A stretch of DNA of 50,782 nt from an uncultured Odoribacter sp. (GCA_910578985.1 CAJTSF010000016.1:1-50782), one strand, 5' to 3'. Shown: positions 18,593-28,045, numbered from the stretch's first letter. Program-made: numbers and translations. Notes: generated by a model not told the origin, from the letters alone.

Positions 18593-19987
18593 ATGTGGAG
18601 TTTTTTAAAACCGCCGGCTTATAAAGCCGATTTGCCTCAACAGGAGGTCGATGCTTCATACAAACGTCTGCGTTGGCAGGTGTTTGTGGGTATTTTTATT
18701 GGGTATGCCGGTTTTTACATTGTGCGTAAAAACTTTTCTATGGCGATACCGGAACTGGCACAGTTCGGATTCGAGAAGGGCGAATTGAGTATTGTGCTCT
18801 CCATGAATGCAGTGGCGTATGCCCTGTCGAAATTTTTGATGGGAAGCGTTTCCGACCGCAGCAACGCCCGGGTGTTCCTTCCGTTGGGCTTGTTCCTCAC
18901 GGCGGTGTCGATGATGTTCATGGTTGTGCCGGTCGTGGCGTTCGGACCTGAAAACAAGTTTTGGGCGATTGTCCTGATGACGGTGTTGAACTTCCTGGTA
19001 GGGTGGTTCAACGGAATGGGATGGCCTCCGTGCGGGCGTGTGATGACGCATTGGTTCTCGCAGAACGAACGGGGTACCATGATGTCCATTTGGAACTGTG
19101 CCCATAATGTGGGCGGTGCATTGGTCGGTCCGATGGCGGTTTACGGCGCCATGTGGTTCGGATCTTGGTTCTACGGTGCGGATACGACCCGCTACTTCCT
19201 GATCGGTACCTATGTATTCCCGGCAGCGGTGGCGATGCTGGTGGCTTTGATTGCCTTCGTACTGATTCGCGACACGCCGCAATCCTGCGGTTTGCCTTCC
19301 ATCGAGAAATACCGCAACGACTATCCCAAGAACTACAGCGCGAAATCCGAGGAAGTACTCTCCACGAAAGAGATATTTTTCAAATACGTCTTCAACAACA
19401 AAATGTTGTGGTTTATTGCCATCGCCAACGCATTCGTGTACATGGTGCGTTACGGTTGCCTCGATTGGGCGCCTACTTTCTTGAAAGAGGCGCAGGGCTA
19501 TGACATCAAACAGGCAGGTTGGGCTTATTTTGCATACGAGTTTGCGGCCATTCCTGGAACTCTGGTGTGCGGTTGGTTGAGCGACAAGGTATTTAAGGGC
19601 GGACGTGCCTTGACCACCATCATCTTCATGGCGATTGTGGCAGTGTTTATCCTGCTCTACTGGCAGTTCTCCGACAACTATATGCTTGTAACCCTTTCGT
19701 TGATAGCCATCGGTTTCTTCATTTACGGACCGGTGATGCTGATTGGCGTACAGGCATTGGATTTGGCGCCGAAAAACGCGGCGGGGACTGCAGCAGGACT
19801 CACCGGATTCTTCGGTTACTTTTTCGGTACGGCGATTTTGGCAAACATCGTAATGGGATACGTGGCAGAGATGGCAGGCTGGGACTGGACGTTTATCCTC
19901 CTGCTCATTGCTTGCGGGTTGTCCATTTTCTTTACCTCGTTCACCTACAAGGAAGAAAAGCACTTATTGCAACAAAAAAAGAATTGA
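18593..19987 (+). CDS. glpT: Glycerol-3-phosphate:phosphate antiporter GlpT
   Basis: 464 residues, a 12-helix major-facilitator protein of the organophosphate:Pi antiporter group. The N-terminal cytoplasmic stretch with RWQVFVGIFIGYAGFYIVRK holds the conserved arginines and Tyr that bind phosphate. FNGMGWPPCGRVMTHWFS matches the loop seen in GlpT and UhpT. It exchanges cytoplasmic phosphate for periplasmic glycerol 3-phosphate and so feeds the dehydrogenase encoded just upstream. It starts 45 bases after glpC. Confidence 0.94.
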   Translation: MWSFLKPPAYKADLPQQEVDASYKRLRWQVFVGIFIGYAGFYIVRKNFSMAIPELAQFGFEKGELSIVLSMNAVAYALSKFLMGSVSDRSNARVFLPLGLFLTAVSMMFMVVPVVAFGPENKFWAIVLMTVLNFLVGWFNGMGWPPCGRVMTHWFSQNERGTMMSIWNCAHNVGGALVGPMAVYGAMWFGSWFYGADTTRYFLIGTYVFPAAVAMLVALIAFVLIRDTPQSCGLPSIEKYRNDYPKNYSAKSEEVLSTKEIFFKYVFNNKMLWFIAIANAFVYMVRYGCLDWAPTFLKEAQGYDIKQAGWAYFAYEFAAIPGTLVCGWLSDKVFKGGRALTTIIFMAIVAVFILLYWQFSDNYMLVTLSLIAIGFFIYGPVMLIGVQALDLAPKNAAGTAAGLTGFFGYFFGTAILANIVMGYVAEMAGWDWTFILLLIACGLSIFFTSFTYKEEKHLLQQKKN

Positions 19988-20017
19988 TAGAATAAGTTTT
20001 AATCCAAAATTCTAATT

Positions 20018-21580
20018 ATGATTAACAAATTGTTTTATGTATCAATGACTTGCGGGCTTATGTTGTCCGTAACGTCTTGTGAGAATCAAAAGTTCAACGA
20101 TACTTTCGTGGACGTTGATCGAGTACATGTGGACACCTTGTCTGCAGAATTACAAAAAGTGAGGGATTATGTTCCTGATTTGGCTGTGGTGGCTCACCGT
20201 GGTACCACTTATTGGGCTCCTGAAGAGACGGAAGCGGCTTACCGTTGGGCGCGTGAAATGGGCGCGGATTATTTGGAAGCTGACTTGCAGGTATCAAAGG
20301 ATGGTGTGATTTTGGCATTGCACGATACTGACCTGAAACGTACCACCGACATCGAGGATGTTTTCGGAGAAAGATTTCCGGAAAAACAGCGCCGCGAATA
20401 TTACAAATTGCTGGGATACGACGATAAAAAAATCGAAACATTAATTGCAAGGGACAAAGAATGTTTCGTGCCGAACTATCCTTCGTCTTATACTTACTAT
20501 GAGTTATTGATGTTGGATGCAGGCAGCTGGTTTGACGAAGATCCGAACAGCATGGAGCAGGCTCGCGAAAAATTCAAGCAAGAGCGCCAGTATATTTCTA
20601 CTCTGGAGGATTTGATTAAGTATTCCAAAGGCTATCGTTTAGTGCGTTTTAATGACCCGGAATATGCGCAGGAGAGTGAGAAAATAGAATATTGCACTCC
20701 TGAAGATGCACAAAAATTGAATCAGCGTTTGGTGGTGAAATTGGAGGAAACCCAAGATTCGATTAATAATCCGGTTAATATTTCCCTGGGTCATTATTAT
20801 ACGATGAAAGATCCTGTGGTTCGTTATACATTTGGGTATAAGAAAGACGAACATTTCGTAGGCCATGTGCCGGGAATCTATATCGAGTTTAAAGAGCCGT
20901 GGTTGAATCCTTCCAAATTTGAGGAAATGGTATATAAAGAATTGGCTCGTGTGGAGAACATGAACATTATAGAGCAGAAAGAACCGGAAAACACTCCTTT
21001 TTATAAGAATGGTTATGTAAATGTGGGAAATACCAATGGAAAGGTCATTCTTCAGACTTTCTCTTTGCAGAGCTTGCGTCAGGTGTGCGATCAGTTTAAA
21101 GGTCAAGTTCCGATGTGTTTCCTGCTTTGGTTGGGGAATGGTCCTACCGATTTGTCTGACGACAGTCCTGTCGGATACGCTTCATTCATTAATCTCGGCG
21201 TGCAGTTCAAGGCACATTTCATCGGACCGTGTATCGCTGGAGCACCGAACAATTATCCTGAATTGAACAAACCTTGGCAGCATGCTATGATTCATCGCGC
21301 TAAGATGAAGAATCACCCGTATTCCTTTGATTCTTACGACCAGATGGGGAAATATTTTGGTCTTTACAATTGGGGTATCGAATTTAATGATCAGGAAAAT
21401 ATCACCCGTTACAAAGCTCCCTATGTAGACGCTTACTTTACGAACCACACCGACATGAGTCTGCAATTTATGAAAGATCATGTGGATGAATTGAATATCA
21501 GCGATGAATTGAAAGCAACTATTAAAGACAAAGTTGCGGTGCCGGATGCTCGTGAGATGTTGGATGAACTGGGATATTAA
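20018..21580 (+). CDS. glpQ: Periplasmic glycerophosphodiester phosphodiesterase, lipoprotein
   Basis: 520 residues. The signal peptide ends in a lipobox (LSVTSC, Cys about 21), so it is lipid-anchored. The GDPD TIM barrel has VVAHRGTTYWAPEET (catalytic His-Arg and metal-binding Glu), YLEADLQVSKDG and LALHDTDLKRTTD. It hydrolyses glycerophosphodiesters to glycerol 3-phosphate and an alcohol, which supplies GlpT. It is about 160 residues longer than E. coli GlpQ (358); the additional sequence sits mainly in an insert around residues 115-260, rich in charged residues. It lies 30 bases after glpT and 36 before the porin gene. Confidence 0.9.
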   Translation: MINKLFYVSMTCGLMLSVTSCENQKFNDTFVDVDRVHVDTLSAELQKVRDYVPDLAVVAHRGTTYWAPEETEAAYRWAREMGADYLEADLQVSKDGVILALHDTDLKRTTDIEDVFGERFPEKQRREYYKLLGYDDKKIETLIARDKECFVPNYPSSYTYYELLMLDAGSWFDEDPNSMEQAREKFKQERQYISTLEDLIKYSKGYRLVRFNDPEYAQESEKIEYCTPEDAQKLNQRLVVKLEETQDSINNPVNISLGHYYTMKDPVVRYTFGYKKDEHFVGHVPGIYIEFKEPWLNPSKFEEMVYKELARVENMNIIEQKEPENTPFYKNGYVNVGNTNGKVILQTFSLQSLRQVCDQFKGQVPMCFLLWLGNGPTDLSDDSPVGYASFINLGVQFKAHFIGPCIAGAPNNYPELNKPWQHAMIHRAKMKNHPYSFDSYDQMGKYFGLYNWGIEFNDQENITRYKAPYVDAYFTNHTDMSLQFMKDHVDELNISDELKATIKDKVAVPDAREMLDELGY

Positions 21581-21616
21581 AATGCGGTTGAATCATTTTA
21601 AATTGTATTATACTCT

Positions 21617-22963
21617 ATGAAACATATATTATTATCTGCAACGTTGGTGGCATCTATGTTTGCTGCAACCACTGCAAATGCACAGGAGGACGTGAATCCT
21701 TTGTTGAAATACATTAATAAGGACAATGGCTTGGAAGCAAGTGTCGGTGGACGTATGTTTGCAGACGTGGCTTACTATCATTCGGAATGGACGCCGATGA
21801 AATCGGGAGCTGCTTTGACAGATGCCCGTTTACACGGTGCTTTCAAATACGGAAAACTTTACCTGTATGCCGATTTCGGTTTCGGTAACGGCAAATTCAG
21901 CCAGAAGAACCTTTTTCTGCGCTACAATTTCAAAGAGAGTGAAAAAGGCATTCATAGCGTGAAGGCGGGCTACTATAATGAACCCTCTTCTATGGCAATG
22001 ATGACCAGTTCCTACAATTATCACTTCATTACACGTCCTTCCATGGCGCAAGCATTGGAACCGGGACGTGCATTGGGAGCGACTTATAAATTTTACAGCC
22101 GTTGTTTCTTTGCTGACCAAGGAATTTTTGCCCAAATGAAATACAATGAGCAGAAAGACGGTTATCAAGGGTTGAGTTTGAGCGGTCGTTGGTTGTGGAA
22201 GCCGCTGAATGACCAGCACACCACCTTCCAGTTCGGTACCGGTGTACGCTACGAGCGTATCAATGGTGGTGAAGTTATCCAGGACGGTGTTTTGAAAACC
22301 AACATGCACATTGCTGCCAATATGCAGACCTATGTGGATGCAACCACCAAATTTTTGAGTTGCGATTTGCCTTGGGCAAAGAACGCTTTCACGATTAATC
22401 CAGAATTCTTGTTGAAGACGGACCGTTTCTTCGCACGCGGACAGTACTCTTGGAAGCGGATATGGAAAGACCGTCCCGACCAAATTCTTTTCGAAAGCCA
22501 GTTGGGAGGACAAATGAGCTGGATCAATCTCGAAGGATGGCGTGGTGGTAACAAACTGCGTGAAACAACCTTGAGCGGTGCTTACGTGGAATTGGGTTAC
22601 CTGCTCTGCGGTAAGGCATATACTTACGATGACGAATACGGTTTGTTGAAAGGTATGGGTGACAAGAATTCGCTGGAAATCGTAGCCCGCTATTCTTACA
22701 CTGACTTGACGGACATCACTAAAGGGGATATTTTCTTGGTGGGGAACAAAAAATTTTATCCTAATGGATTAATTGCAGATTATCCTTATTCTTCCAGTAT
22801 TGACGGAGGTACGATGCACGCTGTGACCTTGGGATTGAATTATTCGTTCAACCAATACATTAAGTTGATGGCTGAATATCAGTATGCTAACTTGAGTAAT
22901 GTGTACTATCCAGTGGATCAGAACTTCCATCAGTTGCAATTGCGTGTGGCATTCGCATTCTAA
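21617..22963 (+). CDS. Phosphate-selective-type outer-membrane porin (OprO/OprP-like)
   Basis: 448 residues. A signal peptide (cleavage after TTANAQ) is followed by alternating short strands with many aromatic and Gly residues, and the chain ends in Phe (VAFAF), as expected of an outer-membrane barrel. The pattern is that of Porin_O_P proteins, trimeric 16-strand channels that prefer phosphate or polyphosphate. As last gene of the glp operon it probably admits glycerophosphodiesters or glycerol 3-phosphate to GlpQ and GlpT. The substrate is inferred only from the operon. Confidence 0.8.
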   Translation: MKHILLSATLVASMFAATTANAQEDVNPLLKYINKDNGLEASVGGRMFADVAYYHSEWTPMKSGAALTDARLHGAFKYGKLYLYADFGFGNGKFSQKNLFLRYNFKESEKGIHSVKAGYYNEPSSMAMMTSSYNYHFITRPSMAQALEPGRALGATYKFYSRCFFADQGIFAQMKYNEQKDGYQGLSLSGRWLWKPLNDQHTTFQFGTGVRYERINGGEVIQDGVLKTNMHIAANMQTYVDATTKFLSCDLPWAKNAFTINPEFLLKTDRFFARGQYSWKRIWKDRPDQILFESQLGGQMSWINLEGWRGGNKLRETTLSGAYVELGYLLCGKAYTYDDEYGLLKGMGDKNSLEIVARYSYTDLTDITKGDIFLVGNKKFYPNGLIADYPYSSSIDGGTMHAVTLGLNYSFNQYIKLMAEYQYANLSNVYYPVDQNFHQLQLRVAFAF

Positions 22964-22987
22964 GCAACACATTAACCGTAATAACAG

Positions 22988-23024
22988 AAAAACGGGGCTC
23001 GTTGAATCGGGTCCCGTTTTTTTT
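22988..23024 (+). terminator. Terminator of the glp operon
   Basis: AAAACGGG near 22989-22996 pairs with CCCGTTTT near 23013-23020 around a GC-containing loop, followed by more T residues. It lies 24 bases after the porin stop. Confidence 0.85.
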
Positions 23025-23079
23025 GTGTGTATGAAAGGGTGTCCTGGAGGTTTTGAGGTATTAAGCCGAAGTGTATCCG

Positions 23080-23223
23080 GGGGTAAGGTAGGGGTAAGGC
23101 AGGGAGGAACTGGGGATATACCCTCTTCCATCCTTACTCCAAGTCTACTGGAGAGTAGGGTTCGTATAGGATTCGCATAGAGATGGTCCCCAGTTCCTCC
23201 CTGCCTTACCCCTACCTTACCCC
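23080..23223. repeat. 37-bp perfect inverted repeat with 70-base spacer
   Basis: Bases 23080-23116 and 23187-23223 are exact reverse complements over 37 bases. Each arm contains two near-identical 11-base units (GGGGTAAGGTA and GGGGTAAGGCA), and a degraded third unit runs into the end of the ogt gene. The spacer holds a smaller hairpin, CTCCA (23138-23142) with TGGAG (23149-23153). The right arm touches the first base of the ogt stop codon. There is no transposase and no obvious target duplication. Confidence 0.85.
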
Positions 23224-23762
23224 TACCTTCTCCATAGATATGTCGGGAAAAAAACACCCTCCAGTTCCAATAATTTCTGTTTGGTGTCGAGTCCTCCTCC
23301 GTAGCCTGTCAGGGAATGATCACTGCCGATGACGCGGTGGCAGGGAGCGAAAATGGATATGGAGTTTGCCCCATTGGCGTTGGCTACGGCACGCACTGCC
23401 TTAGGCATGTCGATGCGTCGTGCCATCTCTCCGTAAGAGACTGTTGTCCCGAAAGGGATGTGGAGCAGTTCGTTCCACACTTTTTGTTGAAAATCTGTAC
23501 CTGTAAACAGGAGTGGGATGTCGAACGTTCGGCGTTTACCTGTAAAATACTCGTCAAGCTGCCGGGCGGCTCTTGCAGTAAGTTCCGAGACGCCCTCCTT
23601 AAAGTCGGCGCGCAATATCCGTTTTAACCGTTCGTTCACCCGTTCGCGGTGTTTCTCCACCTGCCAGTCGCACAGGCAGAGTTTGTCGTTGAACGAGCCG
23701 AGCAGCAGTCTGCCGCACGGGGAGGTGTAAGGTTGTACGGTGATGGTGTTGCGTGTTTTCAT
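23223..23762 (-). CDS. ogt: Methylated-DNA-protein cysteine methyltransferase
   Basis: 179 residues from the ATG at 23762. It repairs O6-methylguanine by moving the methyl group to its own cysteine, a suicide reaction. The active motif PCHRVIG lies at about residue 139, preceded by the helix-turn-helix region GTTVSYGEMARRI and ANANGANSISIF. An N-terminal ribonuclease-like domain is present (about 1-80). The frame is open another 37 codons upstream, but that part overlaps the mfd start region and is not family-like. It is divergent from mfd by 100 bases. Its last codons lie in the repeat unit next to 23223. Confidence 0.92.
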   Translation of the reverse strand: MKTRNTITVQPYTSPCGRLLLGSFNDKLCLCDWQVEKHRERVNERLKRILRADFKEGVSELTARAARQLDEYFTGKRRTFDIPLLFTGTDFQQKVWNELLHIPFGTTVSYGEMARRIDMPKAVRAVANANGANSISIFAPCHRVIGSDHSLTGYGGGLDTKQKLLELEGVFFPTYLWRR

Positions 23763-23862
23763 CCTTGTTGGTTTGATGCAAAGGTAGGATAATATTTTTC
23801 TGTCGGGATGTGTTTTCGTGACTTTCTGCCGTTCCATTTGTTGTTTTCGGAGATTTTTATGT

Positions 23863-26800
23863 ATGTTTGCCACTGAAAATCAACCTTTAAAAGTAGTGGA
23901 CACAAGAGATTTGTTGGATAAATACCGGTATGCCAAAGTCATCGGTCGACTGACTGCGAAATTGACGGGGGCGGGGGAGTGGAAATTCCGGTTGGTGCAT
24001 AATGCGGGGTCGGTGACTCCGTTGCTGATTGGGGCGATGAGGCAGAGCCGTCCGGGGGTGCGGGTGGTGGTGCTGGATGACCGAGAGGAGGCGGCTTATT
24101 TTTACAATGATCTGATGACTTTTACGGAGGCGAAGCGGGTGGCGTTCCTGCCGTCGTCCTACCGACGGATGGTGAAGGAGGAGGCGAAGGATAACGATTC
24201 GGTGTTGGTGAGGACGGAGGTGTTGAACCTGCTCGGACAGGGGATGGTGGATACGCTGGTGACCTATCCGGAGGCGTTGGCGGAGCGGGTGGTGGATAGG
24301 AAGGTGCTGGGGGATATGTCGATGGTGGTGAAGCGGGGTGACCGTTTGTCGATGTCGTTCGTGGAGGGGTTGCTGGCGGAGTACGGGTTCGAGCGGAGCG
24401 ATTTCGTGTATGAGCCGGGGCAGTATGCCATTCGGGGGAGTCTGGTGGATGTGTATTCTTATGCGGAGGAGTTGCCGGCGCGTATCGATTTTTTCGGGGA
24501 TGAGGTGGATTCCATCCGTTTTTTCGATGTGGAGACGCAGTTGTCCGACAAGCAGGCGGAACAGGTGGCCATTGTGCCGGACTTGAGCGGGCATGCCGTA
24601 GAGGGGAGGCGGACGGAGTTGTATGCTTATTTTGCGGAGAAACCGGTGTGGTGGGTGAAGAACGGATTGTACCTGCATGACCGGGTGCAGGCGCTGGAGC
24701 AGGAGGCGGAGGAGGGCTTGCTGACATCGGCGGCGGAGTTGATGGAATACCTCGACGGATGCCGGGTGGTGGAGTGGGGACCGGATGTGTATTTCCGGGG
24801 AGAGACGGTGGATGTGGAGTGTGAGGCACAAATGCCGACGAACAAGCATTTCGATTTGCTGGCGGAGACTTTGCAGTCGCGCCGGGCGAACGGGTACGAC
24901 CTGTATATCTGTTCGAACAATGAGATGCAGATTCAGCGTATCCGGGATATTTTCAAAGACAAGGGGTATGAGGTCGAGTTTACGTGGGTCAAAGGAGTGC
25001 TGCACGAGGGGTTTTCGGATGCGGCGGAGAAGTTGCTGGTGTATACTGAGCACCAGATTTTCGACCGTTACCATAAATATAAGTTACAGACCACGCGTTT
25101 GCGACAAGGGCGGGAGTCCATTACGCTGGGCGAGTTGCAGAACCTGCACCCGGGGGATTATGTGGTGCATATCGACCACGGCATCGGGCGTTTCGGCGGG
25201 TTGGTGAAAATCGAGAACAATGGGCGGGAGCAGGAGGCGATACGGCTGGTGTACAAGAACCAGTCGGAGTTGTATGTGGGGCTGCATTCCCTGCATAAGA
25301 TATCGAAATATAAGGGAAAAGACGGGGTGCCGCCGACGGTGAACAAGTTGGGCGGGGAGGCATGGGCGAAGCTGAAGCAGCGCACGAAGTCTCGGGTGAA
25401 GGATATCGCGCGGGAGTTGATTGTGCTGTATGCCCGGCGAAAGTCGGAGCCGGCGTTTGCTTTCTCGAAAGACAGTTATTTGCAGGAGGAGATGGAGGTT
25501 TCGTTCATGTATGACGAGACGCCGGACCAGATGAAGGCTATCGAGGCGGTGAAAGCGGACATGGAGCAGCCGCAGGTGATGGACCGACTGGTGTGTGGAG
25601 ATGTGGGATTCGGGAAGACGGAGGTGGCGATACGGGCGGCGTTCAAGGCGGTAGCGGACAGTAAGCAAGTGGCGGTGCTGGTGCCGACGACGGTGCTGGC
25701 ATATCAGCATTATATGACTTTCAAGAAGCGCCTGGAGGGATTGCCTTGCCGGGTGGAGTATGTGAGCCGGATGAAAAAGAGCGGGGAGGTCAGGCAGGTG
25801 TTGAATGACTTGAAGGAGGGAAAGGTGGATATCATCATCGGCACGCATCGCCTGACGAGCAAGGATGTGGTGTTCAAAGATCTGGGTCTGCTGATTATCG
25901 ACGAGGAACAGAAATTCGGAGTAGGGGTGAAGGAGAAACTGAAGCAGATGAAGCTGAATGTGGACACGCTAACGCTTACTGCTACGCCGATTCCGCGGAC
26001 GTTGCAGTTTTCTCTGATGGGAGCACGGGATATGTCGATTATCCGCACGCCGCCGCCTAACCGTTATCCCATCGTGACGGAACTGCACCGGTTCGACGAA
26101 GAGTTGATTAAGGAGGTGCTGACGTATGAGATGTCACGGGGCGGACAGGCGTTTTTCATCCATAACCGAGTGGATACCATCCGGGATATCGAGGGTATGC
26201 TGCATCGGGTGGTGCCGCAGGTGAAGACGTGCGTGGCGCACGGACAGATGTCGGGAGAGGATTTGGAGCGGGTGATGCACCAGTTCGTGCGGGGGGATTA
26301 TGACGTGTTGGTGGCAACGACGATTATCGAGTCGGGACTGGATATCCCGAATGTGAATACGATGATTATCAACCAGGCGCAGAATTATGGCTTGAGCGAT
26401 TTGCACCAGTTGCGGGGACGCGTGGGGCGTTCGAACAAGAAAGCGTTCTGCTATTTGTTGACCCCTCCGCTGGATGCGGTGAATCCCGAGGCGCGGCGGC
26501 GGTTGAAGGCGATTGAGGATTTCAGCGGCTTAGGGAGCGGGTTCAATATTGCCATGCAGGATTTGGATATCCGCGGTGCGGGGAATATCCTGGGGGCGGA
26601 GCAGTCGGGATTCATCGCGGAAATCGGATATGAGACCTACCAGCGGATCTTGAACGAGGCGTTGCTGGAGTTGCGGGAGGAGGAGTTTCCGGAATTGGTG
26701 CGGGGGCAAGCGGAGGAGCGGGATTATGTGGCGGACTGCGTCATCGAGTCCGATTTCGAGGCATTGATACCGGAGAGTTATGTGGAGAATGTGAGCGAGC

Positions 26801-27198
26801 GTATCCGTCTGTACCGGGAACTGGACAATATTCCGGACGAGGTGGGACTGGAGAAGTTTGCTCGGGAGATGACGGACCGTTTCGGGGAGTTGCCCGAGGC
26901 GGTGAAGGATTTGACGGATATCGTGCGGGTGAGGCGGTGGTGCATGGAGATGGGCGTGGAGCGGCTGCTGGCGAAGAACGGGCGGATGTCGATGTATTTC
27001 GTGAGCGACCAAGCATCGCCGTTTTACCGTTCGGAACTCTTCTCAAGGGTGTTGAAATTCGTGCAGAGGCAGACAGTGCCTTGCCGGTTCAGCGAGAAAA
27101 ACAACAAGTTGTCCTTGGTTTTCGGAGAGGTGCCCCGGGTGGAGGATTTGGTGCGCATCGTGAAGAGAATGCGGGATGATTTGAAAACGGATGAATGA
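23863..27198 (+). CDS. mfd: Transcription-repair coupling factor Mfd
   Basis: 1111 residues. Mfd displaces stalled RNA polymerase and recruits UvrA to the lesion. In order: a UvrB-like region that binds UvrA (about 1-330), the CarD-like polymerase-interaction domain (about 425-530, LHPGDYVVHIDHGIGRFGG), the superfamily 2 motor with Walker A GDVGFGKTE (579-586) and the DEEQ box near 680, the RecG-like TRG region (RGRVGRSNKKAFCY), and the TRCF C-terminal domain. I chose the ATG at 23863 because earlier codons overlap the divergent ogt leader. The end overlaps the first possible coaX codon. The coding sequence is very rich in G. Confidence 0.97.
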   Translation: MFATENQPLKVVDTRDLLDKYRYAKVIGRLTAKLTGAGEWKFRLVHNAGSVTPLLIGAMRQSRPGVRVVVLDDREEAAYFYNDLMTFTEAKRVAFLPSSYRRMVKEEAKDNDSVLVRTEVLNLLGQGMVDTLVTYPEALAERVVDRKVLGDMSMVVKRGDRLSMSFVEGLLAEYGFERSDFVYEPGQYAIRGSLVDVYSYAEELPARIDFFGDEVDSIRFFDVETQLSDKQAEQVAIVPDLSGHAVEGRRTELYAYFAEKPVWWVKNGLYLHDRVQALEQEAEEGLLTSAAELMEYLDGCRVVEWGPDVYFRGETVDVECEAQMPTNKHFDLLAETLQSRRANGYDLYICSNNEMQIQRIRDIFKDKGYEVEFTWVKGVLHEGFSDAAEKLLVYTEHQIFDRYHKYKLQTTRLRQGRESITLGELQNLHPGDYVVHIDHGIGRFGGLVKIENNGREQEAIRLVYKNQSELYVGLHSLHKISKYKGKDGVPPTVNKLGGEAWAKLKQRTKSRVKDIARELIVLYARRKSEPAFAFSKDSYLQEEMEVSFMYDETPDQMKAIEAVKADMEQPQVMDRLVCGDVGFGKTEVAIRAAFKAVADSKQVAVLVPTTVLAYQHYMTFKKRLEGLPCRVEYVSRMKKSGEVRQVLNDLKEGKVDIIIGTHRLTSKDVVFKDLGLLIIDEEQKFGVGVKEKLKQMKLNVDTLTLTATPIPRTLQFSLMGARDMSIIRTPPPNRYPIVTELHRFDEELIKEVLTYEMSRGGQAFFIHNRVDTIRDIEGMLHRVVPQVKTCVAHGQMSGEDLERVMHQFVRGDYDVLVATTIIESGLDIPNVNTMIINQAQNYGLSDLHQLRGRVGRSNKKAFCYLLTPPLDAVNPEARRRLKAIEDFSGLGSGFNIAMQDLDIRGAGNILGAEQSGFIAEIGYETYQRILNEALLELREEEFPELVRGQAEERDYVADCVIESDFEALIPESYVENVSERIRLYRELDNIPDEVGLEKFAREMTDRFGELPEAVKDLTDIVRVRRWCMEMGVERLLAKNGRMSMYFVSDQASPFYRSELFSRVLKFVQRQTVPCRFSEKNNKLSLVFGEVPRVEDLVRIVKRMRDDLKTDE

Positions 27199-27209
27199 AA
27201 GAACGAATT

Positions 27210-27938
27210 ATGAATTTGGTGGTCGATGTCGGGAATACCCGTATCAAGTATGCTTTTTTCAAGGGCAATCGGCTGGTGGAGATGAAATGCGGGGTGGAGG
27301 AGTTAGTGCGGGATATGATGCAATATAAGGAGCGGGGGGAGCATATTCGCCTGTTGTTGTCGGGAAGCGGTTCAATCAGCGAGTCGATGCGGGACGGGCT
27401 GACAGGGTTGGCGGATGAGAGCGTGGAGGCTTCTTCCGGCATGCCCTTGCCGTTGCCTGTCGGATATGCCACGCCGGAGACGCTGGGCATTGACCGCGTG
27501 GCGGTTTGTCTGGGGGCGTTGCAGCTTTTTCCGGGGCGTCCGTTGTTGGTGGTGGATTCCGGCACGTGCGTGACGTTTAATTACGTGAATGCGGAGGGGG
27601 TGTTTATCGGGGGGAACATCTCGCCGGGCATTGGGATGCGTTTCCGTGGGTTGCATGATTTCACTGCCCGCCTGCCTTTGGTGGAGCCGGACATGACTTA
27701 CGGTGGCGTCGGGCGCACGACGCGGGAAGCCATTTTGAACGGAGTGCTGGACGGGATGCTTTTCGAAATCGAGGGGTATGTGAACCGCTTCCGGTCAGCC
27801 GAGAAACGGGGTGTGGTGGCGGTGACCGGAGGGGGTTGTGCTTTCCTGGAAGGGAAACTGCCGGAGAAGGTGCGTTTTTGCCCGACTTTGGGCGTTTTCG
27901 GGTTGAATGAAATTTTAGAGTTTGCAAAAAAATCATAA
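27210..27938 (+). CDS. coaX: Type III pantothenate kinase
   Basis: 242 residues, usual length. It phosphorylates pantothenate in the first step of coenzyme A synthesis. Motifs of the ASKHA fold are clear: MNLVVDVGNTRIKYAFF at the start (phosphate loop), the pantothenate-binding GIDRVA, VDSGTCVTFNYV, then GGNISPGIGMRFRGLHDFTA and VTGGGCAF. The ATG at 27210 fits the family start; an ATG at 27195 overlapping the mfd stop adds five residues. It is translationally close to mfd. Confidence 0.95.
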   Translation: MNLVVDVGNTRIKYAFFKGNRLVEMKCGVEELVRDMMQYKERGEHIRLLLSGSGSISESMRDGLTGLADESVEASSGMPLPLPVGYATPETLGIDRVAVCLGALQLFPGRPLLVVDSGTCVTFNYVNAEGVFIGGNISPGIGMRFRGLHDFTARLPLVEPDMTYGGVGRTTREAILNGVLDGMLFEIEGYVNRFRSAEKRGVVAVTGGGCAFLEGKLPEKVRFCPTLGVFGLNEILEFAKKS

Positions 27939-27966
27939 GCTGCCATTAAAAACGTTTGCGGTGTTG

Positions 27967-27995
27967 TTTGTTTTGAAAAAATAATGCTATTTTTG
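27967..27995 (+). promoter_or_regulatory. Promoter candidate for the TPR-lptC-corC genes
   Basis: TATTTTTG at 27988-27995 matches TAnnTTTG; TTTG at 27967-27970 is upstream with a 17-base spacer. The start codon follows 50 bases later. Confidence 0.5.
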
Positions 27996-28045
27996 CCAAG
28001 CGTGAATGTGATGTTTCAGATTAAATAAAATAAAAGGAGAAAGAT

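Noticed and set aside
18656..19963. Long minus-strand frame (435 codons) across glpT
   Set aside because: Low-complexity His/Arg/Gln composition, no start signal, and full overlap with a clear transporter.
23080..23223. Miniature transposon (MITE)
   Set aside because: No target-site duplication at the borders and no transposase in the window; the arms are inner repeats of 11 bases, which is unlike usual terminal repeats.
22981..23240. CRISPR array
   Set aside because: The repeats are inverted and tandem 11-base units with no regular spacers, and there is no cas gene.
23887..25074. Long open frame of about 395 codons on the minus strand inside mfd
   Set aside because: It is a shadow of the G-rich mfd coding strand; the translation is rich in His, Arg, Gln and Pro with no known fold, and mfd on the plus strand is unmistakable.
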